Source: Telmatactis stephensoni
Lineage: Eukaryota; Cnidaria; Anthozoa; Actiniaria; Isophelliidae
Direction of reading: 5' to 3'
Assembly: GCA_029948255.1 (NCBI GenBank)
Contig: JALIZF010001734.1
Coordinates: 446,501 to 510,500 of the forward strand
Length of the DNA stretch: 64,000 nucleotides
Shown here: piece after piece, positions 44,500 through 56,200 of the stretch
Layout of the letters: each line of letters opens with the position of its first letter
Position numbering within the stretch: the stretch's first letter is position 1
Position numbers and translations under genes: made by a program
The notes under the pieces: model-generated
What the model was told of the DNA's origin: nothing
Database searches by the model: none
What the model saw: only the letters and a program-made list of their open reading frames with translations

Positions 44500-44828
44500 A
44501 ACAAGAGTATCTAAACTCTTCTTTACAGAGTCCAATGGTTGGCATATGTAGCATGGTAAAACATTTGCATGTTGAATTTAATCATTTTATTACGTCGATA
44601 TATAGACGATTAAATAGAATCTGAGTTCAAGTGACTCTTTTACATTCGTTGAAACAAGACTATCGCAGCTCTTCTTTACAGAGTCCAATGGTTGGCATAT
44701 GTAGCATGGTAAAACATTTGCATGTTGAATTTAATCATTTTATTACGTCGATATATAGACGATTAAATAGAATCTGAGTTCAAGTGACTCTTTCTTTTAC
44801 ATTCGTTGAAACAAGACTATCGCTGCTC
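44489..44828. repeat. 153-bp tandem duplication of the gene's 3' end
   Basis: The unit starts in the last three codons (ACATTCGTTGAAACAAG) and runs through the 3' flank to CAAGTGACTCTTT. It begins again at 44642 and, as a short third copy, at 44799. The two full units are nearly identical. Each repeat contains AATTTAATCATTTTATTACG and a small TCGATATATAGACGA palindrome. Confidence 0.9.
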
Positions 44829-45863
44829 TACGGACCGAGGGTAGCGAGGTTAATAAACCGTTTATTATATGACTTTTTAGTTTTATTCCCTATTTCCGGT
44901 ATTTGTTACCCCGGGTACCAGAGGCCCGAGAGAGATTGGCCTCTGGTACCCACGGTAGGTATTTGGTGATTTTGTTTCCGGTCCACGCGCGCCGTTTTCC
45001 CGCCATAGGATCGCAAAATGTAAATCACCCAGTGAACTGAGAGAATCAAAAATCAACCGAATTTCAGCACAAAAATTGACATTTTATTTGAACTGAATTC
45101 TTACAAATGTGAAGCACTTTCGTTGGTGCAATTTTCTTTTTTCCCGAAAATCAGGTAAAAGCAAAATTCTGTTGGAAAAAACGAAGTTTTTATTCGTCTA
45201 ATTATACAACGACGCCGTTTCTCATGGATATGAACATCCACTGAAGACCTGAAAACTGCATCCTTCAACACTGTAAACATCAGCAAAGAATGAGGAATTC
45301 TTAGATTTGACGGCTGAAGTCGTAGTGCTAATGGTGGCTTGATTTACAACACAGGACATATTTCCAGCGAATTATTGGCAGTAGTTGGCTGGACAAGGTT
45401 GTTTAAACTGCTTGTAGTCTGAATATCTCTATGGAAGTCTGCCAAGGATCATGGACATATTCTTCTGTTGCTTGTCTCCTGCCGATATATAAGAGTGTAT
45501 AAAACTCTCTGTGTTCTTGTGGCCACTGTGCATTGCGCGACGAAGTTTTCGTGAGCGTTTTCATCCAACAATCTTGAGATGCCTGTTTTCCTTACGGAAC
45601 GCAGAAACTACAACGTAGAAACCATACTTATATTTGTGACTCAGAAATTATTTTTAAAAAGTTTTTATTCCATGCAAGTTATCTATAAAATTTCAACGTT
45701 TTTACGATAATTATATAAACGTATTACTATTTATAATATCTGCCGTGTTTCATTGGAAAAACTAAAACGTCTCGCTGCATGACTCTTCATCTTCGTTGTC
45801 CTCATTGCCTGAAAATTGACACACCAAAAACATGTACAATATTGTAGAAAACTCCCAACAAAT
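44829..45863. repeat. 3' flank of fibrinogen-like gene 1, shared with copy 2
   Basis: Matches about 62420-63350 closely (for example TTTTCCCGCCATAGGATCG, CTCTGTGTTCTTGTGGCCAC, AACTAAAACGTCTC). Similarity stops near CTCCCAACAA at about 45863, where Gypsy-related DNA follows. No ORF is convincing in either copy. Confidence 0.75.
44906..44957. mobile_element. 52-bp palindromic insertion with 8-bp duplication
   Basis: The insert begins TTACCCCGGGTACCAGAGG and ends with CCTCTGGTACCCACGGTA. It is flanked by perfect GGTATTTG at 44898-44905 and 44958-44965. The homologous site in copy 2 (about 62492) has a single GGTATTTG and no insert. An 8-bp duplication suggests hAT-type transposition of a minimal element. 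Confidence 0.85.
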
Positions 45864-45949
45864 AGACATGTATGACATCTCTCGCAGCCATGCATACACA
45901 ACAGCTAGCAGCTCTCTCTCAATATTAGCATAGCGTTTTTCTACACCTG

Positions 45950-47990
45950 TTCAGGCTTTGCTCGCAAAAGCAACCGGTTTGTTGTCTTGAAGTAAGGTTG
46001 CACCTAGTCCCTTTAATGACGCGTCGACTTGGAGGACTGTTGGTTTCTTGGGATCAAAGTACGTCAGCGTGACTTCGTTGCTTATGGAGTCTTTAACTTC
46101 GTCTAGGGCTTCTTGGTACGTAACTTCCAGCAGAACGATGTTTTCTCTGTTACCAACTCTCGCAGTGGTGCCGTGAGTGTACTCAATTTTGGTATAAATG
46201 GAGCCCTGTAGTTGGCCATGCTTAAGAACGTTTGGACTTCTTGTTTGCTGGTTGGAGATCCCATCTGTTCGAGAGTTGAAACTTTGCTGGGATCCGGTTG
46301 GATGCCGTTTTTACTGCAGATTATTCCGTAGAACTTGATTTTGTCTTGTTTGACAAAGTACTTTTCAGGATTAAGCTTGAGGCCGGTCTGCTTACAATGG
46401 TTGATCATGCCATGTATGTTGGCGTCGTGCTCTTTTTCTGAGTTACCATAGACTACAATATCATCTGCGATGCCTATTACACCGCTGCAGCCTTCGAACG
46501 TCTGGTAGATTCTTGTTTGAAAACTATCTTGCGACATTTTCAGTCCAAAGGGCATACGCTAGAAACGGTAGCGTCCGTAGGGTGAATTGAACGTCGTGAG
46601 GTAACTGGATTCCTGATCCAAAACCACATTCCAGTAGCCGCATTTCGCGTCGACTATGGAGAATACTTCAGTGCCGCTCAGCTTTGGTAGCTAGTAATTC
46701 TTCTAATGTTGATGTTACGTGATGCTCTCTCTTCATTGCTGCGTTCAGATCTTTTGGGTCAAGAAATAGACGCAACTTGCCGTTGGACTTCCTTCTGTAC
46801 ACTAAGCTGTTAACCCAGGCAGTGCGCTCACCTTAGTTCATGAATCTTGGCTATATTTATGATGTCGTTCTTTACTATGTCATCTAATTCTCTCTTGATT
46901 TCGTCCTTTAAGCTGATTGGTACTTTCCTTGGAGGGTGAACCACGGGTGGTACTGACGGGTCTAGAGTGATGTGGTAATCACCCTGGAATTTTCCAATTC
47001 TGTTGAAACACTCTGAGTACTTCGCGATGAGGTCTTGTCTCTGATTTACCTTGTCGTCTTCTTCTGATATATCTCGCCATGTGTTACGCGACACTTTTCC
47101 ATGCATTTCATACTCTCAGTGATTTTGTAGTCTATTAATAAGTTTGGCAAGGGACTTTTTGTGACGTAGATATTTATGACAATTTTGTTATGGCTAGTTG
47201 TTGGACCTCGCAGGGGCAGGACCAACTGCACAAAAATGTGCTAGCCTAAGCAATTATCCTAGATTTTATATTCCATCTCAATTCTAGATTTGTAGATTCG
47301 GAATAGTCCCAAGCCTTTACCAAATGGTTTTGTAGGTTTAGTACGGTAATGTGTGAAAGAATCTTAGTATATACTCCAGTTTTTACATTATGACGCAGTT
47401 ATAAGGTGTGATTGAAATTCAAGCAAGATTGACATTTAGAAAGTAGAGTCCATAGTACAAATGAAACTCCATGATCAAGGTTGTGCAAGAAAGTTTTATT
47501 GGCCAGTCCAGATCTGAAGATTCTGGTGTACACCTTGATTGGATATGCCTGACAGTGTAACGTGAGTCTTGTTTGGGTTATGGCTCTACCTGCTACTAGA
47601 AATATTGGTGTAATAAGCTTTGTAGGTCAGTCGAGTGTATAAGTTGCTTGCTGGTCGTTGCATAGTTGTTTGTGGAGTGAAACTTTGTAAAATTATCTCA
47701 GGTGCTTTTAAATACTAGGATTTCAAACAAAAGGTATGATTTGATATTGCCGTCAAAGTGATCCCGGAGTAGTTCCGTAACACATGCGTTCTTTCTGGCC
47801 GCTCCAGATGAGAAGATAGCTGCATTTTTCTGCTTCTGATCGACTCTTTAGTGGGCCTGTGAACATGAGCTCGGCATGTTGCTTGAAACGTCTCCAGTTC
47901 TCACGAAGATTTTCGCCACTCCATTCCATTTTCGGTGTTCCACTCCACTGACAGCCATTTTGGTTTACTCCTGATACCATGTAATAGTCT
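45950..47990 (-). pseudogene. Ty3/Gypsy gag-pol remnant
   Basis: Minus-strand pieces in the order of a Gypsy element. A gag start (MEWSGENLRENWRRFKQHAE) lies at about 47925-47780. An RT N-terminal part (HITLDPSVPPVVHPPRKVP) falls within 46828-47106. RT palm and thumb are at 46103-46555, with FGLKMSQDSFQ and IADDIVVYG in place of YxDD and the connection YGIICSKNGIQPDPSKV. RNase H begins in another frame at about 46050-45960 (YFDPKKPTVLQVDAS, GATLLQDNKPVAFASKA). Frameshifts and stops separate the parts and much is deleted. LTRs were not found. Confidence 0.85.
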
Positions 47991-48163
47991 CGAGCTAGTG
48001 GTCTTGTACTGATTTATTCTGAGGAAAATACTGTTTACAAACTGTGTGCTGTATAATACTTTTTATTATATCCACATCCACTGGATATGAACAATCGCGC
48101 GCTTTGATTGGTTCCTCTACTACTAGGCTATCAGCTCATATCCCGTGAGTAGAGAACATCAAA

Positions 48164-48549
48164 ATGGCGGAGCGCTTTGCCGAACTAACTGAGGACGAAA
48201 TAAAATCTTTACTAGGAAACAAAACTCCAAAAAATACAAAAAAAAAGGGGGAGGGGGGGGGGGGGAGGGGGGAAAGCAACAAAGTTTGGGGTAAAAGTAT
48301 TTGATGGTAAGTACATTTTTTATTTTTCAATGATTATTAATACAGATTTTTACCCAAAATCTACTGTCTCTGTCGCTATTTGCCGGTTTGTTTACAGTCC
48401 TCATGTCGGCTAATTATAGACACTTTTTGTGACCTTTTGTGACATTTTTTGTTGTAGACTGGTTCCAGAGCTCAAATAAATTGGACAAATATATCACCGA
48501 GATGTCCAAAACTGAGTTCGATAGCTGCTTGAAACTATTTTACGGCTTG
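48164..48549 (+). pseudogene. KIAA1958/DUF3504-like exons (N-terminal part)
   Basis: The ATG at 48164 begins MAERFAELTEDEIKSLLGNK, and after a poly-A/poly-G tract the exon ends ...GVKVFD at a GTAAGT donor (48307). After an intron ending TTGTTGTAG, exon 2 (48458-48549) continues DWFQSSNKLDKYITEMSKTE and on to LKLFYG. The pattern is that of the N-terminus of KIAA1958-like (DUF3504, Crypton-derived tyrosine-recombinase-like) proteins abundant in cnidarians; this is from memory of the family. The frame is shifted within the A/G tract and the downstream domain is missing, so it is non-functional. Confidence 0.6.
48247..48272. repeat. G-rich tract
   Basis: Twenty-four G and two A in 26 bases, preceded by a run of A, within the first captured exon. 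Potential G-quadruplex on the plus strand; it has shifted the exon's reading frame. Confidence 0.9.
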
Positions 48550-48849
48550 ATTATTGTTTCGTATGATTTGTCACGTCCTCGAAAACCGGAAGTAACCTTT
48601 AACAATTATTTTTCCATTAATATTTTTTAAACTTGAAAATAATTAAAATTATATATATTTTTCTCAGAATCCAGTGGATGTGGATATAATAAAACAATTA
48701 TTCCACTCAATCTCGTCGTCCATGGCTAATAGCCGACTCGGCGTCGGCTATGAGCTCATGTACGACTCGATTTTAAGTATATTACTCTCTCACCACGCGG
48801 AACACACACACGCGCGCATGCGCACTCATACTATAATTATGCATCTCAT

Positions 48850-49215
48850 TACAATGAGCTTTTATCAGGTATTTTTAAATTCGTAATAAAACAGAAAAAG
48901 AATTACCATAGCTGGAAAGAGCATGTTAAAATTAGCAAGACAGTGAAGTTTGGAGGAATCAAATCCAAAACTCGCGAGAATATGAATTTTTGAAAAGTGT
49001 AAATTTGTAAGAAAACCTTTGCTGGTAGGCATCACTTGCCTACCAGCGAATGTTTTCATACAAAATTTCGATTTTGGAAAATTCATATTTTTGTGAGTTT
49101 GAAAGTTACTTCATTCAAACTTCACAGTTTTACTAATTTTGACATGCTCTTTCCAGCTATGGTAATTACATTTCTGTGCTGTGACTTTTGGAATTACATG
49201 ATAAAAGCTCATTAC
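48850..49215. mobile_element. 366-bp foldback element, ATGAGCTTTTATCA ends
   Basis: Arms pair from ATGAGCTTTTATCA and its complement down to a GCTGGTAGGCATCACTTGCC centre, with TACCATAGCTGGAAAGAGCA shared by both arms. A second copy begins at 63928 and is cut by the window's end. The open frames on the two strands are mirror products of the palindrome. Confidence 0.8.
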
Positions 49216-51618
49216 CAGAGTTGTTTCCGAATCTTTATTTGTTTGTTGTATGGCAACGTAATAGAAATTTGCATAAACACCCACCGCAAACCCATTCTGG
49301 AGAGGGGGTTTGCGGGGGGTAAAACGCTAATTTATGATGACATACTTAGATCGGCGGGAAGTCATAATGTCCACTGGATATGAACAATCGCGGGCTCTGC
49401 CGATTGGTTCCTGCATTACTAGGCCATCAGCTCATAATTAATACATGGCTCCACAATTATTTACTCTAAATGAGGGGGAAATCATGATTTTACTCCATGC
49501 TACAAAAAATGATCTAAAATGTTTCATGGTGTGAATCCAAAAAAAAAAGATTGTATGCTGTACGCTAAAGAGAGGAACTGGTATTTTCACTTCATGGAGC
49601 TGGATTGAATTTTTAGTCTTGAAAACTCCAATCTTATATATACATTTTCAAAAAACTCCTGTCCTGAGTGGCAAATCTCCTGACTAGTGTAATTGATTCT
49701 ACTTGAATTTTAAAACTTATTTCTTGTAGATAAATTTCAGAATTAATTACAAACTTTCAATGAACTTTCTGTTGTAAAACCCATCTACGACTCTATTTCG
49801 ATGAATAATTGTTAATTATCCTCTTAATTAGCAAGATACCACCCACAAAGGTGAAAACCTGGATAACTCCACCTGCCTATCAGCCAATTCTCATTACTTT
49901 CGCTTAGTGTCTAATATTTATTAGGTTATTCAACTTTTACGTTTTATCGTCGACTATTGGTATGTATTATTATTTCAGTTTTTTTTTATGTATTATTATT
50001 TCAGTTTTAGTGATTATTGATTCCACATGCTCGTCACTAAGTTTCTGTGCTGTTTCTTTCAACCATTCATAGCCTTGCACGTGTTTGTTAATATAATTTG
50101 CCAACGTTATTTTACTAGTCCATCTTTTGTGGTGTTGTATTTCACTGAAGCTAACGAACTCTACCAGACGTCCCATATGAATTGAGACCTCTCTTCCCTA
50201 AGAGGAATACTCTCTCTAAAGGTATGTAATTAAAGCTATTCTTGCATATTCATAGACCGTTTTATGCATTTTCATACTTATGAGTTTTTCTAAGGTTATC
50301 ATGTAACTAAATAAACTTTGTCCTTCTCGACTATACTACTAAAAAACTTAATTTTTGAGCATGGCGTTGTCTCTAGACCGCTAAGCGTGAGCCCCTGAGT
50401 AAAGATTTTGAAACATTCGGTTGACTTCGCCATCGTGGAGTTTAGAAAACAATGCTTGCTATATAGCCGCAACAGGCACCTTTGCAAAGAATTTCAATGT
50501 ATGCAAGCAGTGCTTTTTGGCTGAATGGAAAGGACATGTTTGGCCGTGTTGCCAAGTGATTCGACTGTGAGCTTCAATTGACTCAGATTATAAAACTGTC
50601 CGTCCGTCCCTACGACTCATTGATTAAACACGTATTCATAATAACCCTCTTAATAACTCAGTTTCGCCCAGATGTAATTTTCATGTTAATTGGCGATTTA
50701 TCATTTTAGTATTATAATGCCTTCGGTAAAATCTCTGACAATGAATTTGAACTAAAATCTTTGGAGCTCCACTAAAAAATAAAGGCCAAAATGTCCCCAA
50801 GAAGCTTCCTAAACTGCAGTTTCAGGAATGATATTGTTTGTTTCCTAAATGTCTGAAATATTTTGTATATACACTTCAACTATAAATGGAATTTGAGTTG
50901 GCACCCGTATGAGGAAATCTTTGTTAGCTTATAGAGCCATATGATTTCCATATTCTTAAATGAAAATAAACAAAAAATCTCACCCTATTTTTCGTGATTA
51001 CTGCAGCTTGGTTTCGGAATAATCGAATTATACTTGCTCTGATCCTTTGTTGTGATAGCAATTTTCTCTGAGTATACAAAATAAAAAAATATTAATTTAA
51101 ATTGGAGAAAAGATTATCTTGGAGACGGTAAGCGGTCTAGTTTAGCCGTTTTCAGCTGTTGCTTGTAGTGAGTAGGCGTGCGGTCAAAATATTTGTATTT
51201 TTATGAAGAAATGGTCAACACTCAGCGTGCGTCCATTGAGTTATGGATGCACGCGGGAGGCTGCTAAGCAAAAGAGAAGCGTAAGAGTTACATGAGGCGT
51301 AAAATGTTATAAAACATTTTAGCGCGCAAAGTCGGAAGAACAGCAAACAGTGAGCGGGCACACGGTGTGACAAATTTCTAGCGCGTGTGGTTCTCTCTTT
51401 TTGTTGTTGCCTTTTATTCTATGTGTATGGAGCTCCGCTATAAACTCCTAGTAAACGTACTTGCACTGGACAGGGCTGACAAACGTTTAATAGTCTCTCA
51501 TTATAAGAACACCATGGGGTTTTTAGCTCAATATTTTGTATACCAGCCATTTTAGACACAAAGAACAAAATATCAAATGATAATCAAAATTTTGGGCATG
51601 AGTCCCTGAGATATAATA

Positions 51619-52802
51619 TAATAGCGGAGCTCCTGCGCGGGCCCAAGGCCCGTGAGAGCGGATCACCATACTTTAGAAAATTGGTAACCATCGAGTAGAT
51701 TTTTCATGGCTGAGTATACGTCACTTCCGTCCGTCGTCCGTCCGTCCGTCCGTCCGTGCCCATCGCGATGCTGATTGGCTGATTGCTTTTTGGCGCCAAC
51801 TTGACGCGCGCTGACACTTTGAAAACTGAAAATTTACAAGTTTCCTTGCTGTTTTAAACTTGCAAAACTTAAAAATATCATTCTGAAAACCTCGTAAAAA
51901 TTTAGCGATTTTCATGATCATTAATCGGTGCTAATCTTGACGAGTTAAAGCAAAAAAAACCGTACGTTTGAATTTTTTTCGGGCCCGGTGTCGTTTCAAA
52001 AACTGCTCGAAAGACGAAGGACACAGAGAACATTTACAAAACTGGACGACTTTTTAGTTGGATTCGTAGCTTCAAAAAACTTCTCATAAGGAATGAGTCA
52101 TTGAGGATTGTGTATTCTTCGTTTCGTGAAGATGCCTTCAGTAAAGCTGCTTAAAAATCTAGCCAAAGTTGAAAATTAAGAATCGTCTGCATCGAGTGTG
52201 AAACAAGGACTGAGGACTACGCTTCGAAAGACAACAAGGAAAGCACTTCAAGGTAAAGACCCTGAGAGAAAAAAATCTGATGTCAAAAAGTCCGTTGTAC
52301 CTATATTTGATCATTTATCTTTTATTTGGGACTGATGACTTTGAAAAAAATAGACGCTTATGCACGTTGAACTGTGGCTAAGTTTAGACAAACCCTCAAG
52401 TAATAACTTAAATGTATAATGACATTGTTTTACAGTGAACTTTTTGCACTACTTTTAATAATAAAATTTATAAAAAATTGATTTTGAACTCATTTCAACC
52501 CGGATAATGTGTATATACAGTTCAAGTTTGGAACGGTCTGGAATTTAATGAAACTGATTGACTAATGACAGGAAAAAGGAAAGAATTTGCATGCAAAATA
52601 GAGTTGTTTTACCATTGAGCATGAAGTTGCTCCTTGAGCCCATATGAGACCTTACTAGTAAATGCAAATTGAAAATACTTCAGTAATTCCTTGTTTTCTT
52701 GTTGTGTCAAGTAGCTGTTTTTATCATCACTTTAAATTGTATTATCAGTGTAATCTGGAAGAGACAAGTATTCACCTAGTGTGTCATTAAAAATACAAAA
52801 CA

Positions 52803-52846
<44 letters not shown>

Positions 52847-53274
52847 CTAAACCACAAAAAAAAAAACAAGATGTCACAATATAGTGAAAACAAGCAAATC
52901 AAGAGATGCAGTTCTGCAATATCCAGGATGTTGAAAAGGGTTAATTATTTGTATCAATGAAATAAGGTTTTGGAGATTTTTGCTTTCTATTCCTGAGAAT
53001 TATGAACCACTACAAAGTCAATTATGAAATCTGACAGTGTATCTGAATATTGAAATATACTATAATAAAGGTCACTTCAAGCTTACAAGCCCATACAATG
53101 CACAGGAGACCAAAGGGAGAGAGTATATACAAACCAAAGCAAATGCCTTAATTTTCATTTTCATAATCTTCATTTCAACTTTTTCATCTTTCAAGACCTT
53201 TACAATTGGGGCAATTAACACAGGAATCCCAATTCATTTGAATCAAGAACATAGAAATGGGAGCTCCGCTATTA
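51619..53274. mobile_element. 1.65-kb element, ATAGCGGAGCTCC ends
   Basis: Absent from block A. Ends TAATAGCGGAGCTCC and GGAGCTCCGCTATTA are perfect reverse complements, probably with TA as target duplication (Tc1/mariner-like). No transposase ORF. Contains a GTCC run (about 51727-51757) and an AAC run (52803-52846). Confidence 0.75.
52803..52846. repeat. (AAC)n microsatellite
   Basis: About fourteen AAC units inside the B-specific transposon. Confidence 0.95.
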
Positions 53275-53527
53275 GGTAGTACCTAATTTTTATATTATAA
53301 TTACTTTGTGAGAGGTGACATTTTGATCAACAGAACAATCATTGCTTTAGTATAAAATATCCCCGCGAAGCTTTACTGTAACGTCACAAGGTTTTGTAAA
53401 CAGTTTTTACTAAAGCCAGTAAAATATTAGTGTAGCAATTACTGTTTTTCATACTTCATTATCAGTTTATGAAAAAACAATGAAAACAGCCGCTTAGTTG
53501 TTTTTCCGCTGTCACTTGAACTCAGAA

Positions 53528-54511
53528 TGTGTGAATGTCGATGTGTTCTATTTGATTATGTGAGTATTTTATTTAGGAACTTGTACCCATTCCCCTCACG
53601 ACTTTAAATCTGGCAATGATTGAAAAAAAGTCCCAAAGGACATTGATAATTGATACTGGATCAATCGTATAATGCACGATGCAGAACCGAAGAATCACAT
53701 AATCTCATCTATATAATCTTAACTTATACTCCATCTCACTTTCCATCTTCTTATCTGTTAACCGGGCTGACATCAAAACAGCAACAGGCCGGTCATGTAG
53801 AAACACAGGAAGACCAACAAATAAACTTTGAGGTCCGAAGTCCAAAGTCCGAAGTCCAAAGTCCTCTCAGCGCTTCCGTAGAAATGTATCAAGTACCGGA
53901 CGTCAATTGTCAACCATTGTACGGTGTTGCATGCATTTCTTTGTAATATTTTTCCTTTAACGATAGCACAGCGAAGTAAAAAGTTCTGACACTCCGTCAT
54001 ATCTTAACGGCTAAACCACTACAATACTAATGAATGGAGCTAAAATCCACACTCGAAGAAGAATTCACATCTAACTACAATTATTTTCATTTTTCTAAAT
54101 ATAGTGCGTCAGATTTCATCCATTTTTATTTACGGCAGAATTATGGCATGAAATATTTACAAATAGGTCGTAAAAGTTGAAAGCAGTTCACTTCAGTACG
54201 CAGTACGTGGTTCAATGTTTTGCATCGATTTTTCGTCTGATCAATCATGCTTTTTGTGAGTTCTTGATCTTTCGCTTTTGTCTTCATTCTTTCCTTCACA
54301 AGCGTAGCAACGTCTTGACAAAATGATAGCTTTAGAAGAATTTTCTGTTTTGTAATGCCTGTAAGTTGTTCGTTCGAACGATACACGCTTCTTGTCAAAC
54401 AAGTTGGTCGAGTAAAAACAATTAATTAAGAAACCAATCAAATGGTACGCGCGCTTCAAAACGTAAAATGAATAACACAGGGCTAGTTGGATGTTTTCTT
54501 TGCCTTAGATA
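53528..54511. other. Intergenic, no gene seen
   Basis: Contains a short tandem of GTCCAAAGTCCGAA type near 53831-53865. Open frames up to 98 codons have no recognisable features. Confidence 0.45.
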
Positions 54512-54632
54512 AAAGGACTAGTTTTCTGACCTAAAATCACAAATAATCTGTCACTGGATCGATAGGTCATTAATTAATAATCAGAATAAAAAGCGACACA
54601 TTATTCGTGATTTTGGGTCAGAAAACTAGTTT
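54512..54632. repeat. 121-bp hairpin element
   Basis: AAAGGACTAGTTTTCTGACC at the left pairs with GGTCAGAAAACTAGTTT at the right; the arms include AAAATCAC / GTGATTTT. Small MITE-like fold. Confidence 0.65.
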
Positions 54633-54774
54633 CTAATAATTTATAAATAATTTCCAATATCGAATACACTAATTCTCTTTCTGCTTGGTGGTTACTCGGC
54701 AGTTTACTCCTGTGAGTCTCGCTATCATGCTAGGAATCTTGATATCTCGAACGTGGCCTATTTGTATACGCCAG

Positions 54775-54893
54775 AGCATGTATACAATTTGTCTGCGCAT
54801 GTCTGTGTTTTTGGTTTGAAATTCATTTGCATATCGAATAAAAGAAATGTTATGTTGACATGAAACATTTGGTTAGCGATCTCGTCCTTCAAA
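54775..54893. repeat. Long-range inverted repeat, left member
   Basis: About 117 bp (AGCATGTATACAATTTGTCT...GCGATCTCGT) that reappear inverted at 59418-59536. The pair encloses LINE copy 2 and the fifth GPCR. Confidence 0.8.
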
Positions 54894-54899
54894 TTTATG

Positions 54900-55945
54900 T
54901 TCAACTATTGAAAGCGAAGGCATTCCAGACGGGAAAACATCACGCGTCAAAGTCAGAAACAAGAACCAGAACTCCGCACTTTCGAATTATATTGTGGGCG
55001 CAAAATTTATATATGAGTTACACTGAGCAGTGGAAGTCATTATCAACACGACCAACACGTAACTACATATACAGGTGTGAATTGGATTCGATAGGGAAAT
55101 TTTAGACTAGCGATCGTTGAATAATTAGCCATGTTTACCGGAATGTCGTACTTTTTCGAGCAAAATTAAATTCTTGCAATTCATTTTCAAAGTTTTACAT
55201 TTTATAGCCCCCTCAGTAAAATTATTAAATGATTTGCTTTTCCATGTTTCTTTCTTGCAAAACTGAGCATTTCTGATCAATGGAGCAATGGAAAATGAAC
55301 GTCCATGGCTAAGTGGATCACTAGGTGGGGAGTTCCACAGTTTTGCATCAGAGTATGCGAAACCCCTTTTATATACTTCAGTCCTCACTTTAGGTTGATG
55401 GAGGTTGGAAGAAGAACAACGCACGTTATATGTTAGAGCCTGGGTTGCTGTGGAAGATTTCACTGTTAGGTATGACGGCGCTTGCCCGTTCATGACTCTG
55501 AACATCATGATAAATTTTTGTTCTAGTCTTTTCTCCGATAGTGATTTCTATTCTAATTTGTTAAAACAGAAAGAGTGTCGGCCCTAAAATGGTACGGCTT
55601 GTTGTACACCATAAGAAATGGGTAACGAATCAGAGAGACCTCCATTAGTGAAACACTGTTGGGTTCTGTCGGACAGGTATGCCACTTAAAGCACTTCATG
55701 GCATTAGGGTCAAAACTAAAGAACTTTAGTTTCGAAAGAAGTATATTATGGTCAACGGTGTCAAAGGCTTTTTCATGTCTACGACAATATTTCTTTCTAT
55801 GTTAAAAGACCATTCATTCGTTAGTTCTAGAAGCGCTGTAAGCGTAGAGTGTTGTTATCGGAAGTCAGATTGAAACTTGATATATGTAAGATTCCAACTG
55901 GTTAAATATAAGTTTCTCAAAAGGCGGGAGATAGTGGGATGGATA
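54900..55945 (-). pseudogene. Decayed LINE, copy 2
   Basis: Matches LINE copy 1 with internal deletions. The minus-strand frame 55125-55508 preserves the RT C-terminal region (MFRVMNGQAPSYLT, YSDAKLWNSPPSDPLSHG), and upstream pieces carry the FDTVDHN-like stretch near 55760. Its 5' end again meets a GGAT tract (55937). Confidence 0.75.
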
Positions 55946-55982
55946 GATGGATGGACGAATGAATGAATGAATGGATGGAGCA
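55937..55982. repeat. (GGAT/GAAT)n tract, split copy
   Basis: Short equivalent of 43061-43216. The GAAT-rich remainder of the tract lies 4.2 kb away at 60187. Confidence 0.8.
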
Positions 55983-56200
55983 TTCAACAATAACATGTTT
56001 AATCTTATAATTAAATGCCATTTTGGTCAGTTGAGAAAGCAACCAAATACTATAAAAAGCAGACCGAGTTAACAGTTTTTTAGTGTGTAATAATAAAATC
56101 GTTCCCTTTCAGTTTCTTGATAATGACTTCAAATTTATATTGAAATTTTATGAGTCAATTATTGCTGTTCAAAATGAGCCTCTTTTTCAAAGTTTTAATA

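Larger units (their letters stand above)
48061..48694. mobile_element. Inverted-repeat element carrying captured exons
   Basis: The terminal repeats TTTTATTATATCCACATCCA + CTGGAT and their reverse complement bound 634 bp. The left 80 bp match the start of blocks A and B (GAACAATCGCGCGCTTTGAT). The interior holds two coding-like exons with splice signals. No transposase. The superfamily is undetermined. Confidence 0.75.
49371..53527. repeat. Segmental duplication block B (copy 2)
   Basis: Counterpart of block A, beginning CCACTGGATATGAACAAT and ending CCGCTGTCACTTGAACTCAG. Same order of non-coding landmarks. B-specific insertions: about 110 bp at 51202-51310 and the TA-flanked element at 51619-53274. 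B lacks A's SINE-bearing insertion. Confidence 0.8.

Noticed and set aside
49970..50176. Possible conserved exon in blocks A and B (peptide around QHHKRWTSKITLANYINKHV)
   Set aside because: Nearly all codon differences between the two blocks change the amino acid and block A has an extra insertion, so there is no sign of protein-level constraint.
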